From positions 124,001 through 188,000 of the forward strand of contig NZ_CP053440.1 of assembly GCF_000769405.2 (NCBI RefSeq): DNA of 64,000 bases. Direction: 5' to 3'. Positions within the stretch are counted from its first letter, which is position 1; the number at the start of each line of letters is the position of its first letter. Position numbers and translations under genes: made by a program. This document shows, in pieces, positions 53,666 through 62,851 of the stretch. Source of the DNA: Rhizobium brockwellii (GTDB taxonomy: Bacteria > Pseudomonadota > Alphaproteobacteria > Rhizobiales > Rhizobiaceae). A model generated the notes under the pieces. The model worked only from the letters and a program-made list of their open reading frames with translations. It was not told the DNA's origin and did no database searches.

Positions 53666-54610
53666 TCAGCCGCAGTTCCAGCTTGATCTCGGATCGTGAC
53701 GGGTGCTTGCGCCGTCATTGAGCGCTGGCTGATATGGACGTTCGCGAGCGCTCCCTGAGGATGAGGCTCGCTGGAGCACGACGGGCATTTGGAGCCAGCG
53801 CTCAGTTGAAAAATACGACTTGGTCTTCACCTGCGAATTTGAAGTCGCCTTAAGACCAAGAACAAAATTGAAGATATTTGCGCCGCCGGCTTCGCGCGTG
53901 AAGCTGAGATAGGAGCCGAATCGTTCGTATTCAACGTTTTGAAGGTTTTGGATCGAGGCAAGAGTATCCTCGAAATCACGCCAGCACGCCTGCTTCACAA
54001 TGATCTCGAAAATGCGAAGGATGGCCGGGGAGAGACGTCCCTGGGCGTCGGTCGTCGGCCCAATGATCTTGGCGCGGATCTCAAGAATATCGCCCATTTC
54101 ATCTCCACGAACCTTAAGGAAGGTCGAGCTGAGTGGACGCACCTCGTCCCGTTCGTAGATGCGCTGGAAATAACATTCATAGCTGCGATTGCGCATCGAT
54201 GCGGCTTTCCATTCGCTCATATCGATGCCGGCCTCTCGAAGAGCACGGCAAAAGTTCGACCCCGAGACGCGCCACATCCGCAGAAACTGACTTGCCAACT
54301 CCAGCTTCGGGACCTCGATCAGCTGCAGCGGTATCAACGCCGGCGGGAGGGGAGAAGGAGCCGCCGGGTCAGGGCGGGCGGCGATGCGAGATGATCGGGC
54401 AGCCTTATTGAGAGCTCGATTTTCAATGGGGCCGACCGGATCTTCGAGGCGGTGGATTTCACGGTAAGAAACGACGGTGCCTGCAAGAAGCAAAATGGAT
54501 ATCAAAAGCCCTGGCCAAAGCAGGGACCAGCGGTTCCTCGGCAATGGGAAATTCCGGTGCCAACGCGGACTTTCGCGAGGAGGATCGACTGCTGATGGCA
54601 CTTTATCCAC
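53666..54610 (-). CDS. Hypothetical protein with one N-terminal membrane anchor
   Basis: The 314-residue protein has a polar, basic N-terminus, one hydrophobic segment (about 30-47, SLLWPGLLISILLLAGTVV), a proline-rich linker (about 78-95) and a globular domain (about 100-265) with four cysteines (NFCRAL, YECYFQ, QACWRDF). The tail after about 275 is low in structure. I recognise no family. The likely start is GTG at 54610 with GAGG upstream. A 10-bp inverted repeat lies just before the ribosome site. Confidence 0.75.
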   Translation of the reverse strand: MDKVPSAVDPPRESPRWHRNFPLPRNRWSLLWPGLLISILLLAGTVVSYREIHRLEDPVGPIENRALNKAARSSRIAARPDPAAPSPLPPALIPLQLIEVPKLELASQFLRMWRVSGSNFCRALREAGIDMSEWKAASMRNRSYECYFQRIYERDEVRPLSSTFLKVRGDEMGDILEIRAKIIGPTTDAQGRLSPAILRIFEIIVKQACWRDFEDTLASIQNLQNVEYERFGSYLSFTREAGGANIFNFVLGLKATSNSQVKTKSYFSTERWLQMPVVLQRASSSGSARERPYQPALNDGASTRHDPRSSWNCG

Positions 54611-54996
54611 GGCGCGACCTCACAAGCAAATAGGAGCGGCTGCGAGTTCGAGCTCAATCAATCTCGATCCTATTTGCGACCAGCCGGTATCGGTCGGCGC
54701 GTGGACCAATCGGCCCTGCTGACAACTCCCTCTGAGATGAGCAACGGATGCGAAAAAACGGTACAGTCTGTCCGACTCACCTTCGACACTGCGAGTGTGA
54801 AGTCGTGTGCGTGGAGCGTCAAGCAGCAACCCCAGTGGATGGCTTTCGCGCTTTCTTACCAAGCGGCTCGACGGTGCGATCGATCAATTGCGCGTCGCAG
54901 GCTTCAGGCGCATACTTGCGTCCGGACAAACGACGATATTGTCGTTACAAGGTCGTGTCCCGTTATTTTGTCACAGGACCTACCCCCGCGGGATGA
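54611..54996. other. Intergenic region with two dyads
   Basis: The 386-bp gap follows the Prc stop codon and precedes the membrane-anchored protein. It contains the inverted repeat at 54626-54677 and a smaller dyad AACGAC-N6-GTCGTT at 54929-54946. No gene or T-run terminator is apparent. Confidence 0.5.
54626..54677. promoter_or_regulatory. 10-bp inverted repeat upstream of the membrane-anchored protein gene
   Basis: GCAAATAGGA (54626-54635) and TCCTATTTGC (54668-54677) are perfect inverse complements 32 bp apart, ending 16 bp before the GTG start. The spacing and position fit a protein-binding site or a leader hairpin next to the ribosome site. Confidence 0.5.
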
Positions 54997-57114
54997 CTAT
55001 TTTCCGTTTGTGGTTCCCGTTTGTTTTGTGGCTGCCTTTAGCCCGCCTTGCTGCAAATCCGCCTCGTCGGCAAGAATGGTGGCGGCCTCGTCGAGCAGGA
55101 CGTCTTTTGCGTTCTTGCGGGCATTCTCGATGGCAATATCAGCGCTCAGGCTGCGCTCGCCGGCCTCCAGACCATCATCTCCACCCGGATCCTCGCCATC
55201 GCTTACTTGCGCTCGATCCTTGAACCGTTTCTCGCGAGCCGTCGCTTCTTTGCGACGTTCCGCTTCATTGAGGGAGATAACCCCTTTCTCGCGCTGTGCC
55301 TTGAGGTCGGCAATGTCTTTTAACAAGCGCTGGAAATCCGGATCGCTTCCAACCCGCGCATCATGGCGGCTTTGCAATGTCGGCAGCAACGTCGAGACAG
55401 TGTCGGAGGGCGTGTAGTTCGCGGGCTTGATCTGCGCCCACGGCAGCGCATTGTCATAGCTGGTCTCGCCGAAGCTCGTCGGATCGGAAAGTCCCGGTAA
55501 GCTGATATCAGGCGTCACGCCGCGCAGCTGCGTCGTACCGCCGTTGACCCGGAAAAACTGGGCAATCGTCACTTTCAGCTCTCCGAACTCGGGTTTGCTG
55601 TTGCGGACGATCTGGTCAAGATCGACGACGGTCTGAACGGTGCCCTTCCCGAAACTGGGTTCGCCGACGATCACGCCTCGACCGTAATCCTGGATTGCCG
55701 CGGCAAAAATTTCCGAAGCCGACGCCGAGCCGCGATTGATCAGGACACCCATCGGGCCTGCCCAGACAGGCGCTGCAAGCTCAGCACTTTTGACCTCGAT
55801 CTTGCCGTCGCTGCCACGTTGCTGAACGACCGGTCCATTGCCGATGAAGAGACCGGTCAAATCAATCGCCTCGTCCAATGAACCGCCGCCATTGTTGCGC
55901 AGGTCAATAAGAACGCTGTCGACCTTTTCTTCCTTCAGTTCGTCGAGAAGCTTGGCGACATCGCGGCTTGCGCTTTTGTAATCCTGGTCTCCTTTGCGCT
56001 TGGCTTCAAAATCCTCATAGAATACCGGCAGCGTGATGATCCCGATTTTACGCGTGGCGTCGCCCGCCTTCACGGACAGCACAGTCTTCCTGGCAGCCTG
56101 CTTGTCGAGACTGATTTTATCGCGCACCAGGCTGATGACGCGATGCGTGCCATCTGCTCCGGCATCTGCCGGCAGGATGTCCAGCCGCACGACGGAGTCC
56201 TTTTTCCCGCGTATCATCTGCACGACTTCATCAAGGCGCGTACCCACCACTTCTTTGATCGCCCCATCCTTGCCTTGACCAACGCCGGTGATGCGGTCTC
56301 CGACCGCGAGCTTGCCGGACAGCTGCGCCGGCCCGCCAGGCACGAGTTCACGGATCGTCGTGTAGTCGTCGCGTTCCTGAAGTACAGCACCGATACCAAA
56401 CAGCGAAAGCTTCATCGAGACATTGAAGTCGGCTGAAGCGGCCGCGCCGAAATAGTCCGTGTGCGGATCGATCGACGTTGAATAGGCATCCATGAACGAC
56501 TGGAAAACGTCGTCGCTTTTAAACTTGTAAGCGCGCTCGAGTATGTTTTCATAGCGTTTGTCGAGCGTTTCGCGAATCGCCGCGTCGTTTTTGCCGCCGA
56601 GTTTCAACCGCAACCAGTCGCTCTTGACGCGCTTGCGCCAAAGCTCATTGCTCTCGGCTTCAGACTGCGACCACGGCGCTTTATCGCGCAGCACCGAATA
56701 ATTTTCCTGCGCACTGAAATCGAAGCTCTGCTTCAGCAGGCTGCGCGCATAGCTCATGCGGTCGACAACGCGCTGTTCATAGGCGTTGAAAATCGCAAAC
56801 GGGATCTTCAAGTCCTTCCGTTCTATCGCATCATCGATCTCGCTGCGGTCAGACATGAACTTGTCGATGTCCGCTTGCAGGAAGAGCATGCGGTCCGGAT
56901 CAAGTGACTTGATGAACTGATCCATGATCCTGGCCGACAAGGCGTCGTCGAGTGGCACGGGCTTGTAGCTATACCGCGAAAGAAATTGTGCGCTCAACTC
57001 AGCGGCTTGCGCCTGTCGCTTTAGCGGCGCCAAAACAGGCGGTGATGCGACTTCAGCATATGCGGACTGTGCAATTGCAAGAAATGCACCAAAGAAAACG
57101 TAGGCTATGCGCAT
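54997..57114 (-). CDS. prc: Tail-specific (C-terminal processing) periplasmic protease
   Basis: The 705-residue protein has a signal peptide (MRIAYVFFGAFLAIAQSAYA), an N-terminal Prc domain, a PDZ domain (about 235-320, KLSLFGIGAVLQERDDYTTI), the S41 protease core and a C-terminal DUF3340-like region. The catalytic residues are serine 465 (GSASASEIF), aspartate 476 and lysine 490 (FGKGTVQ), spaced as in E. coli Prc. It degrades or trims periplasmic and outer-membrane proteins from the C-terminus. It has no obvious operon partner; the downstream membrane-anchored gene is nearly 400 bp away. Confidence 0.94.
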   Translation of the reverse strand: MRIAYVFFGAFLAIAQSAYAEVASPPVLAPLKRQAQAAELSAQFLSRYSYKPVPLDDALSARIMDQFIKSLDPDRMLFLQADIDKFMSDRSEIDDAIERKDLKIPFAIFNAYEQRVVDRMSYARSLLKQSFDFSAQENYSVLRDKAPWSQSEAESNELWRKRVKSDWLRLKLGGKNDAAIRETLDKRYENILERAYKFKSDDVFQSFMDAYSTSIDPHTDYFGAAASADFNVSMKLSLFGIGAVLQERDDYTTIRELVPGGPAQLSGKLAVGDRITGVGQGKDGAIKEVVGTRLDEVVQMIRGKKDSVVRLDILPADAGADGTHRVISLVRDKISLDKQAARKTVLSVKAGDATRKIGIITLPVFYEDFEAKRKGDQDYKSASRDVAKLLDELKEEKVDSVLIDLRNNGGGSLDEAIDLTGLFIGNGPVVQQRGSDGKIEVKSAELAAPVWAGPMGVLINRGSASASEIFAAAIQDYGRGVIVGEPSFGKGTVQTVVDLDQIVRNSKPEFGELKVTIAQFFRVNGGTTQLRGVTPDISLPGLSDPTSFGETSYDNALPWAQIKPANYTPSDTVSTLLPTLQSRHDARVGSDPDFQRLLKDIADLKAQREKGVISLNEAERRKEATAREKRFKDRAQVSDGEDPGGDDGLEAGERSLSADIAIENARKNAKDVLLDEAATILADEADLQQGGLKAATKQTGTTNGK

Positions 57115-57263
57115 TCAGCGTTGATCCAATTCTTAATGCCGAGTGTCGATGTGCGATCTATGTGACGCAATCATGGTTTTTTGGCAACCAAATGGCAAAC
57201 GACATGGTTTGTAAAATCGCGGAAACATATCCGGCGCGTCGTCGGCGTCTCCGCAGCCGGCGC

Positions 57264-57872
57264 TCAATCCGCCTGCACGTCTTGCCAGGAGCCGAATGTC
57301 GCAGCCTGACCGCGACGGAGTCCGCTGCTGTCGACGAGATCCCAGACGATGGCGTTCTCGATATAGAAACGCCGCCCTGATTTGGCGATGCGAAGTCCGC
57401 GGTAGTCGGCGATAAAGCCGTTTGCCGCCACGGTATTCAACAGCCTGTCACGTTCCGCGCGATCTGGTGCCTCCGCCGAAAGGCGCGATGGCAAAGTGAT
57501 GAACTCGTCCCATGAATATTCAAAACGGGCCTGGGCGGCGCGGTTTGCGTAGATAAAGCGCGGATCGGCGTCGGTGTTGTGAGCAAGGACAACGGCGGGC
57601 GACTGGTCGTAAAGCCATTCAGCACCCTGGCCTTCCGGCGTCAGGCTGCGTCCCACGCTTCGTTCGAAGCTGTCCGCCATCAGGGCGTAAAATTCGAGAT
57701 CGTAAGACAAGTCGAGGCCGGCGTCGTTGTAGTTGGCAATCATGCTGCGCATCCTGGATTGCGGCGAGAGATGTTGAAGTGATGCTCTCGCTACAAAATC
57801 CTTTTGCGCTACAGAAAGTGCAAGCTCCAAATGCGACGCGGTCAAGCTGGCGACCGGGACTTCACGCGTCAT
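57264..57872 (-). CDS. MEKHLA/PAS-domain protein
   Basis: The 202-residue protein is a MEKHLA-type sensor domain with a PAS-like core: LYDQSPAVVLAHNTDADPRFIYANRAAQARFEYSWDEFITLPSRLSAE, then GFIADYRGLRIAKSGRRFYIENAIVWDLVD. Such domains bind small ligands; no output domain is attached. The ATG at 57872 overlaps the amidohydrolase reading frame by 11 bp, so it is translationally coupled. That coupling suggests a function tied to the transported compound rather than general signalling. Confidence 0.87.
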   Translation of the reverse strand: MTREVPVASLTASHLELALSVAQKDFVARASLQHLSPQSRMRSMIANYNDAGLDLSYDLEFYALMADSFERSVGRSLTPEGQGAEWLYDQSPAVVLAHNTDADPRFIYANRAAQARFEYSWDEFITLPSRLSAEAPDRAERDRLLNTVAANGFIADYRGLRIAKSGRRFYIENAIVWDLVDSSGLRRGQAATFGSWQDVQAD

Positions 57873-59052
57873 CCTGGAGGTAGCGTTCCGCGAGCCTTGC
57901 CCACATGGCTGCGCCAACCGTCAGGCTGGCATCGGCGAAATCATATGTGGGGCTATGCAGGATGGCGGAATTCATGCCGTTGCCGAGACGCAGGAAGCTG
58001 CCCGGCTTGTGCTCGAGAAAGTGCGAGAAATCCTCGCTGCCGGGAATGAGCGGGCAGGTCGCGACCTTGTCTTCGCCGACCAGTTCCGCCGCGACGATCC
58101 GGGCGAAATCCGTCTCGGCAGGCGAGTTGACGACGACGGGATTGCCGCGATCGTAGTCGATCTCGATCGAAGCACCATGACCGTCCGCCACAGCGCGGGC
58201 GAGCTTGGTGATGCGTTCTTGCAGGAGGTCGCGAATGCCAGGCTCGAAGGAGCGCACGCTCAATGCGAGCTTGGCATACTCAGGAATGACATTGACGGCA
58301 TCGCCGGCATGGATCGTGCCGACGGTGATGACCGCCGTCTGGGTCGGGTCGAGGTTGCGCGAGATGATAGTCTGCAGCGAGACGACGAGGTTGCACGCCA
58401 CGACCACGGGATCGATGGTCAGGTGCGGCCGCGACGCATGGCCGCCTTTGCCCTTGATGGTAATCTCGACTGTATCCGACGCCGCCATCATCGGGCCGGA
58501 TCGCAGCAGGATGGTGCCTTCGGGAGCGCCGGGGTGGTTGTGGAGGCCAAAGATGGCGTCGAATGGAAACCGCTCGAACAGGCCGTCGGCGATCATCGCC
58601 TGGGCGCCGCTATTCTTGCCCGCCTCTTCCGCCGGTTGGAAGATCAGCGTCACCGTGCCGCTGAAGCGGCGGGTGCGGGCGAGATATTCGGCTGCGCCGA
58701 GCAGCACGGTCGTATGGCCGTCATGGCCGCAGGCATGCATCTTGCCGGGGGTGCCGCTGGCATAGGCAAGTCCGGTTGCCTCGACGATCGGCAGCGCATC
58801 CATATCGGCGCGGATGGCGATGCCCTTGCTGCCCTTACCTGCGCTGAGGCGGGCGACAACGCCGTGACCGCCGACATTGCGGGTCACGTCATAACCCCAG
58901 CCTTCCAGCTTTTCCGCGACATACCGCGCTGTTTCCGCTTCTTCGAAGGAGAGTTCCGGATGGGCGTGCAGGTACCGGCGGGTCGCCTTCAGCTCCGCCT
59001 CCATGGCTTCGAAATCGGAAAGGCGGGCATAGGCATTGTCGAGCGTGGGCAT
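57862..59052 (-). CDS. M20-family amidohydrolase (HipO-like)
   Basis: The 396-residue metalloenzyme has the M20D pattern: RRYLHAHPELSFEE, RADMDALPI, MHACGHDGHTTVLLGAA (metal histidines), FQPAEEAGKNSGAQAMI and the late PGSEDFSHFL. It hydrolyses N-acyl or amide bonds of amino acids, such as hippurate-like conjugates or N-acetylamino acids. It is 69 bp downstream of an ABC ATPase, in one operon with a polar amino-acid importer, so it probably cleaves the imported conjugate in the cytoplasm. Confidence 0.93.
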   Translation of the reverse strand: MPTLDNAYARLSDFEAMEAELKATRRYLHAHPELSFEEAETARYVAEKLEGWGYDVTRNVGGHGVVARLSAGKGSKGIAIRADMDALPIVEATGLAYASGTPGKMHACGHDGHTTVLLGAAEYLARTRRFSGTVTLIFQPAEEAGKNSGAQAMIADGLFERFPFDAIFGLHNHPGAPEGTILLRSGPMMAASDTVEITIKGKGGHASRPHLTIDPVVVACNLVVSLQTIISRNLDPTQTAVITVGTIHAGDAVNVIPEYAKLALSVRSFEPGIRDLLQERITKLARAVADGHGASIEIDYDRGNPVVVNSPAETDFARIVAAELVGEDKVATCPLIPGSEDFSHFLEHKPGSFLRLGNGMNSAILHSPTYDFADASLTVGAAMWARLAERYLQDDA

Positions 59053-59121
59053 GAAAACATCCAGTATTGATCGAGAACCATGCTCCGGCCCCGGGGGCCG
59101 AAGCAGCGAGCTGACATCAGT

Positions 59122-59901
59122 TCAGAGAAAGCGGGCCAGAAAAGCCTGGGTCCGGGGATGTTGCGGATTGCCGATGACATCCTCGGGCTTGCCCATCTCG
59201 ACGACATTGCCGCCGTCCATGAACACCACCCGATCGGCTGCCTCACGGGCGAAACCGATCTCGTGGGTCACGACGATCATGGTCAGGCCCTGTTTGGCGA
59301 GATCGCGCATGGTGGAGAGAACTTCGCCCACCAGTTCCGGGTCGAGCGCCGAGGTGGGCTCATCGAACAGCATCAGCTTCGGCTTGATCGCCAGGGCGCG
59401 GGCGATGGCGACGCGCTGCTGCTGGCCGCCGGAGAGCTGGCGGGGATAGCTACCCGCCTTTTCCGACAGGCCGACCCGCTCCAAAAGCCGCATGGCGTTC
59501 TCGGTCGCGGCCTTGCGGCTTTCGCCGTGCACGCCGATCGGCGCTTCGACGATGTTCTGCAGCACCGTCATATGCGGATAGAGATTGAACTGCTGGAACA
59601 CCATGCCGATCTTGCGCCGCTGGCTGGCGATCCCGTTGCTCGACAGCTTTTCCAGCCGGTCCTTGCGAAGGCGATAGCCGATCTGCTCGCCATCGACTTC
59701 GATGAACCCCTTGTTGATGGCTTCGAGATGGTTGATGCAGCGCAGGAAGGTCGATTTCCCCGAGCCGGACGGGCCAAGCACGACGACGACTTCACCCGGC
59801 ATGACGTCGAGGTCGATCCCTTTCAACACTTCGAGCTGGTCGAAGGACTTGTGGACGTTGCGGGCTCTGACGAGAGGCTTTGCAATTTCGGCACCGGTCA
59901 A
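59122..59901 (-). CDS. Polar amino acid ABC transporter ATPase
   Basis: The 259-residue protein has Walker [11 protein letters not shown]-loop [12 protein letters not shown], signature [14 protein letters not shown] and Walker [20 protein letters not shown], the GlnQ/HisP type. The start is TTG at 59901, behind GAGGAGGCAAGCCA and overlapping the permease stop by 4 bp. The frame extends upstream, but that part is a shadow of the permease gene. Confidence 0.94.
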   Translation of the reverse strand: MTGAEIAKPLVRARNVHKSFDQLEVLKGIDLDVMPGEVVVVLGPSGSGKSTFLRCINHLEAINKGFIEVDGEQIGYRLRKDRLEKLSSNGIASQRRKIGMVFQQFNLYPHMTVLQNIVEAPIGVHGESRKAATENAMRLLERVGLSEKAGSYPRQLSGGQQQRVAIARALAIKPKLMLFDEPTSALDPELVGEVLSTMRDLAKQGLTMIVVTHEIGFAREAADRVVFMDGGNVVEMGKPEDVIGNPQHPRTQAFLARFL

Positions 59902-60827
59902 TGGCTTGCCTCCTCGGCAAGGGTCTCGGATTTGGCGGCGGCGGTATTGTTGCGCCGTTCGCTGCGGCCGTAGTAGGCCTCGATATAGCTCTGGCCGAGA
60001 TTGAGGATGGAAGTGATAAGCAAGTACCAGAGGACGGCGACCAGCAGCATCGGCACGATCTCGAAGGTGCGATTGTAGATCGACTGGACGGAATAGAGCA
60101 GATCGGCCATGGCGATGACGCTGACGAGCGACGTCGCCTTGATCATGCTGATCAGCTGGTTGCCCGTCGGCGGCACGATCGAGCGCATCGCCTGAGGAAT
60201 GATAATCCGCCACAGCGCTCTCGCCTTGGTCATGCCGAAGGCTTCCGCCGTCTCGAACTGGCCACGATCGACCGAGAGTAGGCCGCCACGAATGATCTCG
60301 GCCATGTAGGCCGCTTCGTTCAAGGCCAGGCCGACGATCGCCGCCGTCATCGGCGTGATGACCGAATTGGTCTCCCAGCTGGCGAGCGTCGGACCAAACG
60401 GAATGGCGATTGAAAGTTCGGGAAAGAGGGTCGAGAGATTGTACCAGAAGATCAGTTGCACCAGGAGCGGCGTGCCGCGAAAGAACCAGATGAACAGCGA
60501 TGCCAGCGACCGAGCGAGCCGGTCATTCGACAGCCGGGCGATCGCCAGTCCGAGGCCGAGCACGATGCCGATGGCCATCGCGACCACTGTCAGGCCTAGG
60601 CTGACGTAAAGACCACTGATGACAGTCGGATCGAAGAAATAGGCCGCGACAACAGGCCAGCCGAAATTCTCGTTATGGGCGACGATCCACAGGAAGTTCG
60701 CGGCAATCAGGAGCACGACCACCCACAAGAGGAGCCGGCCCGTTTGAAAGGGCTTGTGGGCATGAGCAACATCCCGGAAGTCCGCATCGCCAGACGGCGA
60801 TACGGCAGTCGTGCGGTCATTGCTCAT
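59898..60827 (-). CDS. Polar amino acid ABC permease (HisM/GlnP type)
   Basis: The 309-residue inner-membrane protein has a long N-terminal helix (about 31-50) and the HisM core with [20 protein letters not shown] and the EAA-like [34 protein letters not shown] single permease gene implies a homodimer. The ATG overlaps the binding-protein stop (ATGA), so the genes are tightly coupled. Confidence 0.94.
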   Translation of the reverse strand: MSNDRTTAVSPSGDADFRDVAHAHKPFQTGRLLLWVVVLLIAANFLWIVAHNENFGWPVVAAYFFDPTVISGLYVSLGLTVVAMAIGIVLGLGLAIARLSNDRLARSLASLFIWFFRGTPLLVQLIFWYNLSTLFPELSIAIPFGPTLASWETNSVITPMTAAIVGLALNEAAYMAEIIRGGLLSVDRGQFETAEAFGMTKARALWRIIIPQAMRSIVPPTGNQLISMIKATSLVSVIAMADLLYSVQSIYNRTFEIVPMLLVAVLWYLLITSILNLGQSYIEAYYGRSERRNNTAAAKSETLAEEASH

Positions 60828-61714
60828 TTCGGCAGAGCTCCACCAAGATTGAGACCGGGCTGCTTGATCATGTTGTTCTCAAGACCCCACTTCTTCATGA
60901 TGGCGGCATAGGCGCCGTTATCCATCAACGCCTTGATCGAGTCGAGCAGAACGGGGCCGAGCGGCGAGCCCTTCGGCACAACGGCGCCCTGATAGAGGTC
61001 GTCGAAGCCATTCTTCTGGCCGACGCCGCTCAGTTCCAGCTGGCCGTTTGCCTGAGACACGAAATAGGTCAGCGGCGCCTGCGAGGAGAAAAAGGCGTCG
61101 GCGCGTTTGGAGCGGACCGCCAGGATCGAGCTCGGCTGGTCGGTATAGGACTGCACTTCGAGTGCAGGCTTGCCGTCCGTCTTGCACTTTTCGACCTGGG
61201 CCTGGATCACCTTTTCGGCGGAGCCGCCGGCCATGACAGCAATGCGATTGCCGCAGGCGCTGTCGAGCGAACCGATGGCCTTCGGATTGCCCTTCTGAAC
61301 GGAGAAGACCACGTATTCTTGAACCCAGTCGACGAAGTCATTGGCCTCTTCACGGGTTTTGAAGTCACCGATCGGGCCGAAGGCGAACTGGTATCGGCCG
61401 GAATTGATGCCGGCGAGCAATGCGGTCAGTCCGCTGACGGTTTCGTGCTCGATCGTAACGCCGAGCATCTGGCCGATCGCATCGGTCAGATCGGCGCTGG
61501 CGCCGGTCAATTTCGTGCCGGTGACGATCTCATAGGGAGGAAAGGAACCGTTGTTGACGGAGATCATCTTGCCGTCGGTGCGGATCTTCTCCGGCAGGCG
61601 GGCGTGAAGAGCATCGTTGACGGTCTGTTTTGGCACGGCCGTTTCCTCAGCGAAGACCGAAGTCGTCATCATCAGACCCAGCAGGGCGGCGGAAGCGATC
61701 AGTTTCGAATGCAT
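60824..61714 (-). CDS. Polar amino acid ABC substrate-binding protein (family 3)
   Basis: The 296-residue periplasmic protein has a signal peptide (MHSKLIASAALLGLMMTTSVFA) and a family-3 fold (SVNNGSFPPYEIVTGTKLTGASADLTDAIGQMLG, GRYQFAFGPIGDFKTREEANDFVDW, GQKNGFDDLYQGAVVPKGSPLGPVLLDSIKALM). GGGGAATGAC precedes the ATG. The acidic-aromatic binding pocket is not decisive for substrate; the M20 amidohydrolase points to an N-acylated amino acid. Confidence 0.92.
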   Translation of the reverse strand: MHSKLIASAALLGLMMTTSVFAEETAVPKQTVNDALHARLPEKIRTDGKMISVNNGSFPPYEIVTGTKLTGASADLTDAIGQMLGVTIEHETVSGLTALLAGINSGRYQFAFGPIGDFKTREEANDFVDWVQEYVVFSVQKGNPKAIGSLDSACGNRIAVMAGGSAEKVIQAQVEKCKTDGKPALEVQSYTDQPSSILAVRSKRADAFFSSQAPLTYFVSQANGQLELSGVGQKNGFDDLYQGAVVPKGSPLGPVLLDSIKALMDNGAYAAIMKKWGLENNMIKQPGLNLGGALPK

Positions 61715-61759
61715 GTCATTCCCCTTTTTTTGGTTTGCGAAAATGGTGGTTCAACGATG

Positions 61760-61786
61760 AGGCCTGCGAAGAGTTTCCCCAGGCCT
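61760..61786 (-). other. Small stem-loop between the decarboxylase-like gene and the binding-protein gene
   Basis: AGGCCTG (61760-61766) and CAGGCCT (61780-61786) form a 7-bp stem in the 75-bp gap between the two cotranscribed genes. It has no T-run, so it may only modulate transcript processing. Confidence 0.4.
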
Positions 61787-61789
61787 TGT

Positions 61790-62752
61790 TCATCGCGCCT
61801 TGGCGTGCCACGGAAACAGATCGGCGGGCGTCAGAAGGCGCGGCATGACTTTCTGTTCGTAAAGTTCTTCGGCAAAGTCGGCGATCATTGCCTCGTTCTC
61901 GGCAAGCCCGCTGGCCCTCCAGGTCGGCGGCAGGTCGGCCGCGCAGCGGCGCAATTCGTCGATCATCCAGGGCGTGGTGTCTGCGTATTTCTCACGCTTT
62001 TCCAGCCACAGACGCTGGGACTCGTCGATCAGCTCGCTGAGTTCATCCATGATCCAGGGATGCTCCTGGACGATATCAGCCTTGAAGCCGATCAGATGCA
62101 TGCCCGGGATGTAGCCGACTTCGTGGAAGTAAGTGACTTCAGCGGCGCGGAAATCATCCAGCACCTGGCGGAGCGGCGATTCCTGATCAAAGAAACCTTT
62201 CGGCATGAAAGGCGTGAACACGGCATCGAGCCCGCCATCCAGCAAAAGATCGACCATCGGGCGCTCGCCGGGAGCAGCCTCGATGCGGCCGGGCCGTCCA
62301 AAACCATCGAGACGGTCGACGATCGGATGAGCCTCCGTCAGGCGCCCGGCATACCACATCGCATCCTCGACGCCGACGCCTTCCCGGCGCAACGCAGCAC
62401 GGGTCCAGGTATTTCCGGAATCACGCCAGCCGGTCACGCCGATATTCTTTCCGGCCAAATCGGACAGCTTGCGGATCGGACTGGCCTTGGCGGTGATGAT
62501 GCAGCGATGGCGGAAGCCACGCATGATGAAGTTCGGCATGCCAATGACCCGATCATCGCCGTCATGACGCATCTGCGAATAGCGGCTGAAGGACATTTCC
62601 GCGGCGTCATGCGCCGCGTCATCGGCGAGGCTGGAGACCAGCGTACCTACACGATCGACTTTGATATCGAGACGGGAAGAACTGACATCACCGAGTACAA
62701 GCGGCGTCATGTAATCCCAGTCCCGGAGGGCGATGCGAAGCGTCACAGGCAT
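61790..62752 (-). CDS. 4,5-dihydroxyphthalate decarboxylase-like / SBP-fold protein
   Basis: The 320-residue protein has a type-2 periplasmic-binding-like fold (MPVTLRIALRDWDYMTPLVLGDV, RKLSDLAGKNIGVTGWRDSGNTWTRAALRREGV, GLDAVFTPFMP), seen in the Pht5 decarboxylase family and in NitT/TauT binding proteins. No signal peptide is present, so it is probably a cytoplasmic enzyme. A GTG four codons upstream is an alternative start. It is the first gene of the minus-strand operon and diverges from the MocR-type regulator. Confidence 0.78.
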   Translation of the reverse strand: MPVTLRIALRDWDYMTPLVLGDVSSSRLDIKVDRVGTLVSSLADDAAHDAAEMSFSRYSQMRHDGDDRVIGMPNFIMRGFRHRCIITAKASPIRKLSDLAGKNIGVTGWRDSGNTWTRAALRREGVGVEDAMWYAGRLTEAHPIVDRLDGFGRPGRIEAAPGERPMVDLLLDGGLDAVFTPFMPKGFFDQESPLRQVLDDFRAAEVTYFHEVGYIPGMHLIGFKADIVQEHPWIMDELSELIDESQRLWLEKREKYADTTPWMIDELRRCAADLPPTWRASGLAENEAMIADFAEELYEQKVMPRLLTPADLFPWHAKAR

Positions 62753-62787
62753 GCAAAAACTCACAAAATTGCTCGACGAGGGGCAAA

Positions 62788-62839
62788 TTAAATGTTCAAA
62801 TTATAGAGTACAAATGTTATTACGTTATTGAACATTTAA
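62788..62839. promoter_or_regulatory. Candidate MocR-type operator: 12-bp inverted repeat with internal third half-site
   Basis: TTAAATGTTCAA (62788-62799) and TTGAACATTTAA (62828-62839) are perfect inverse complements 40 bp apart. CAAATGTTAT (62811-62820) between them repeats the core. The array lies in the 99-bp region between the divergent operon and the regulator gene. MocR-type regulators bind such repeated, spaced half-sites. Confidence 0.7.
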
Positions 62840-62851
62840 AGTGAGAGAAAA

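Noticed and set aside
54929..54946. Dyad AACGAC-N6-GTCGTT downstream of prc
   Set aside because: Short, no T-run and more than 300 bp from the next start, so it may be chance.
61319..62791. 490-codon plus-strand frame
   Set aside because: It is antisense to two genes with clear domains and crosses their intergenic region; the composition is that of an antisense shadow.
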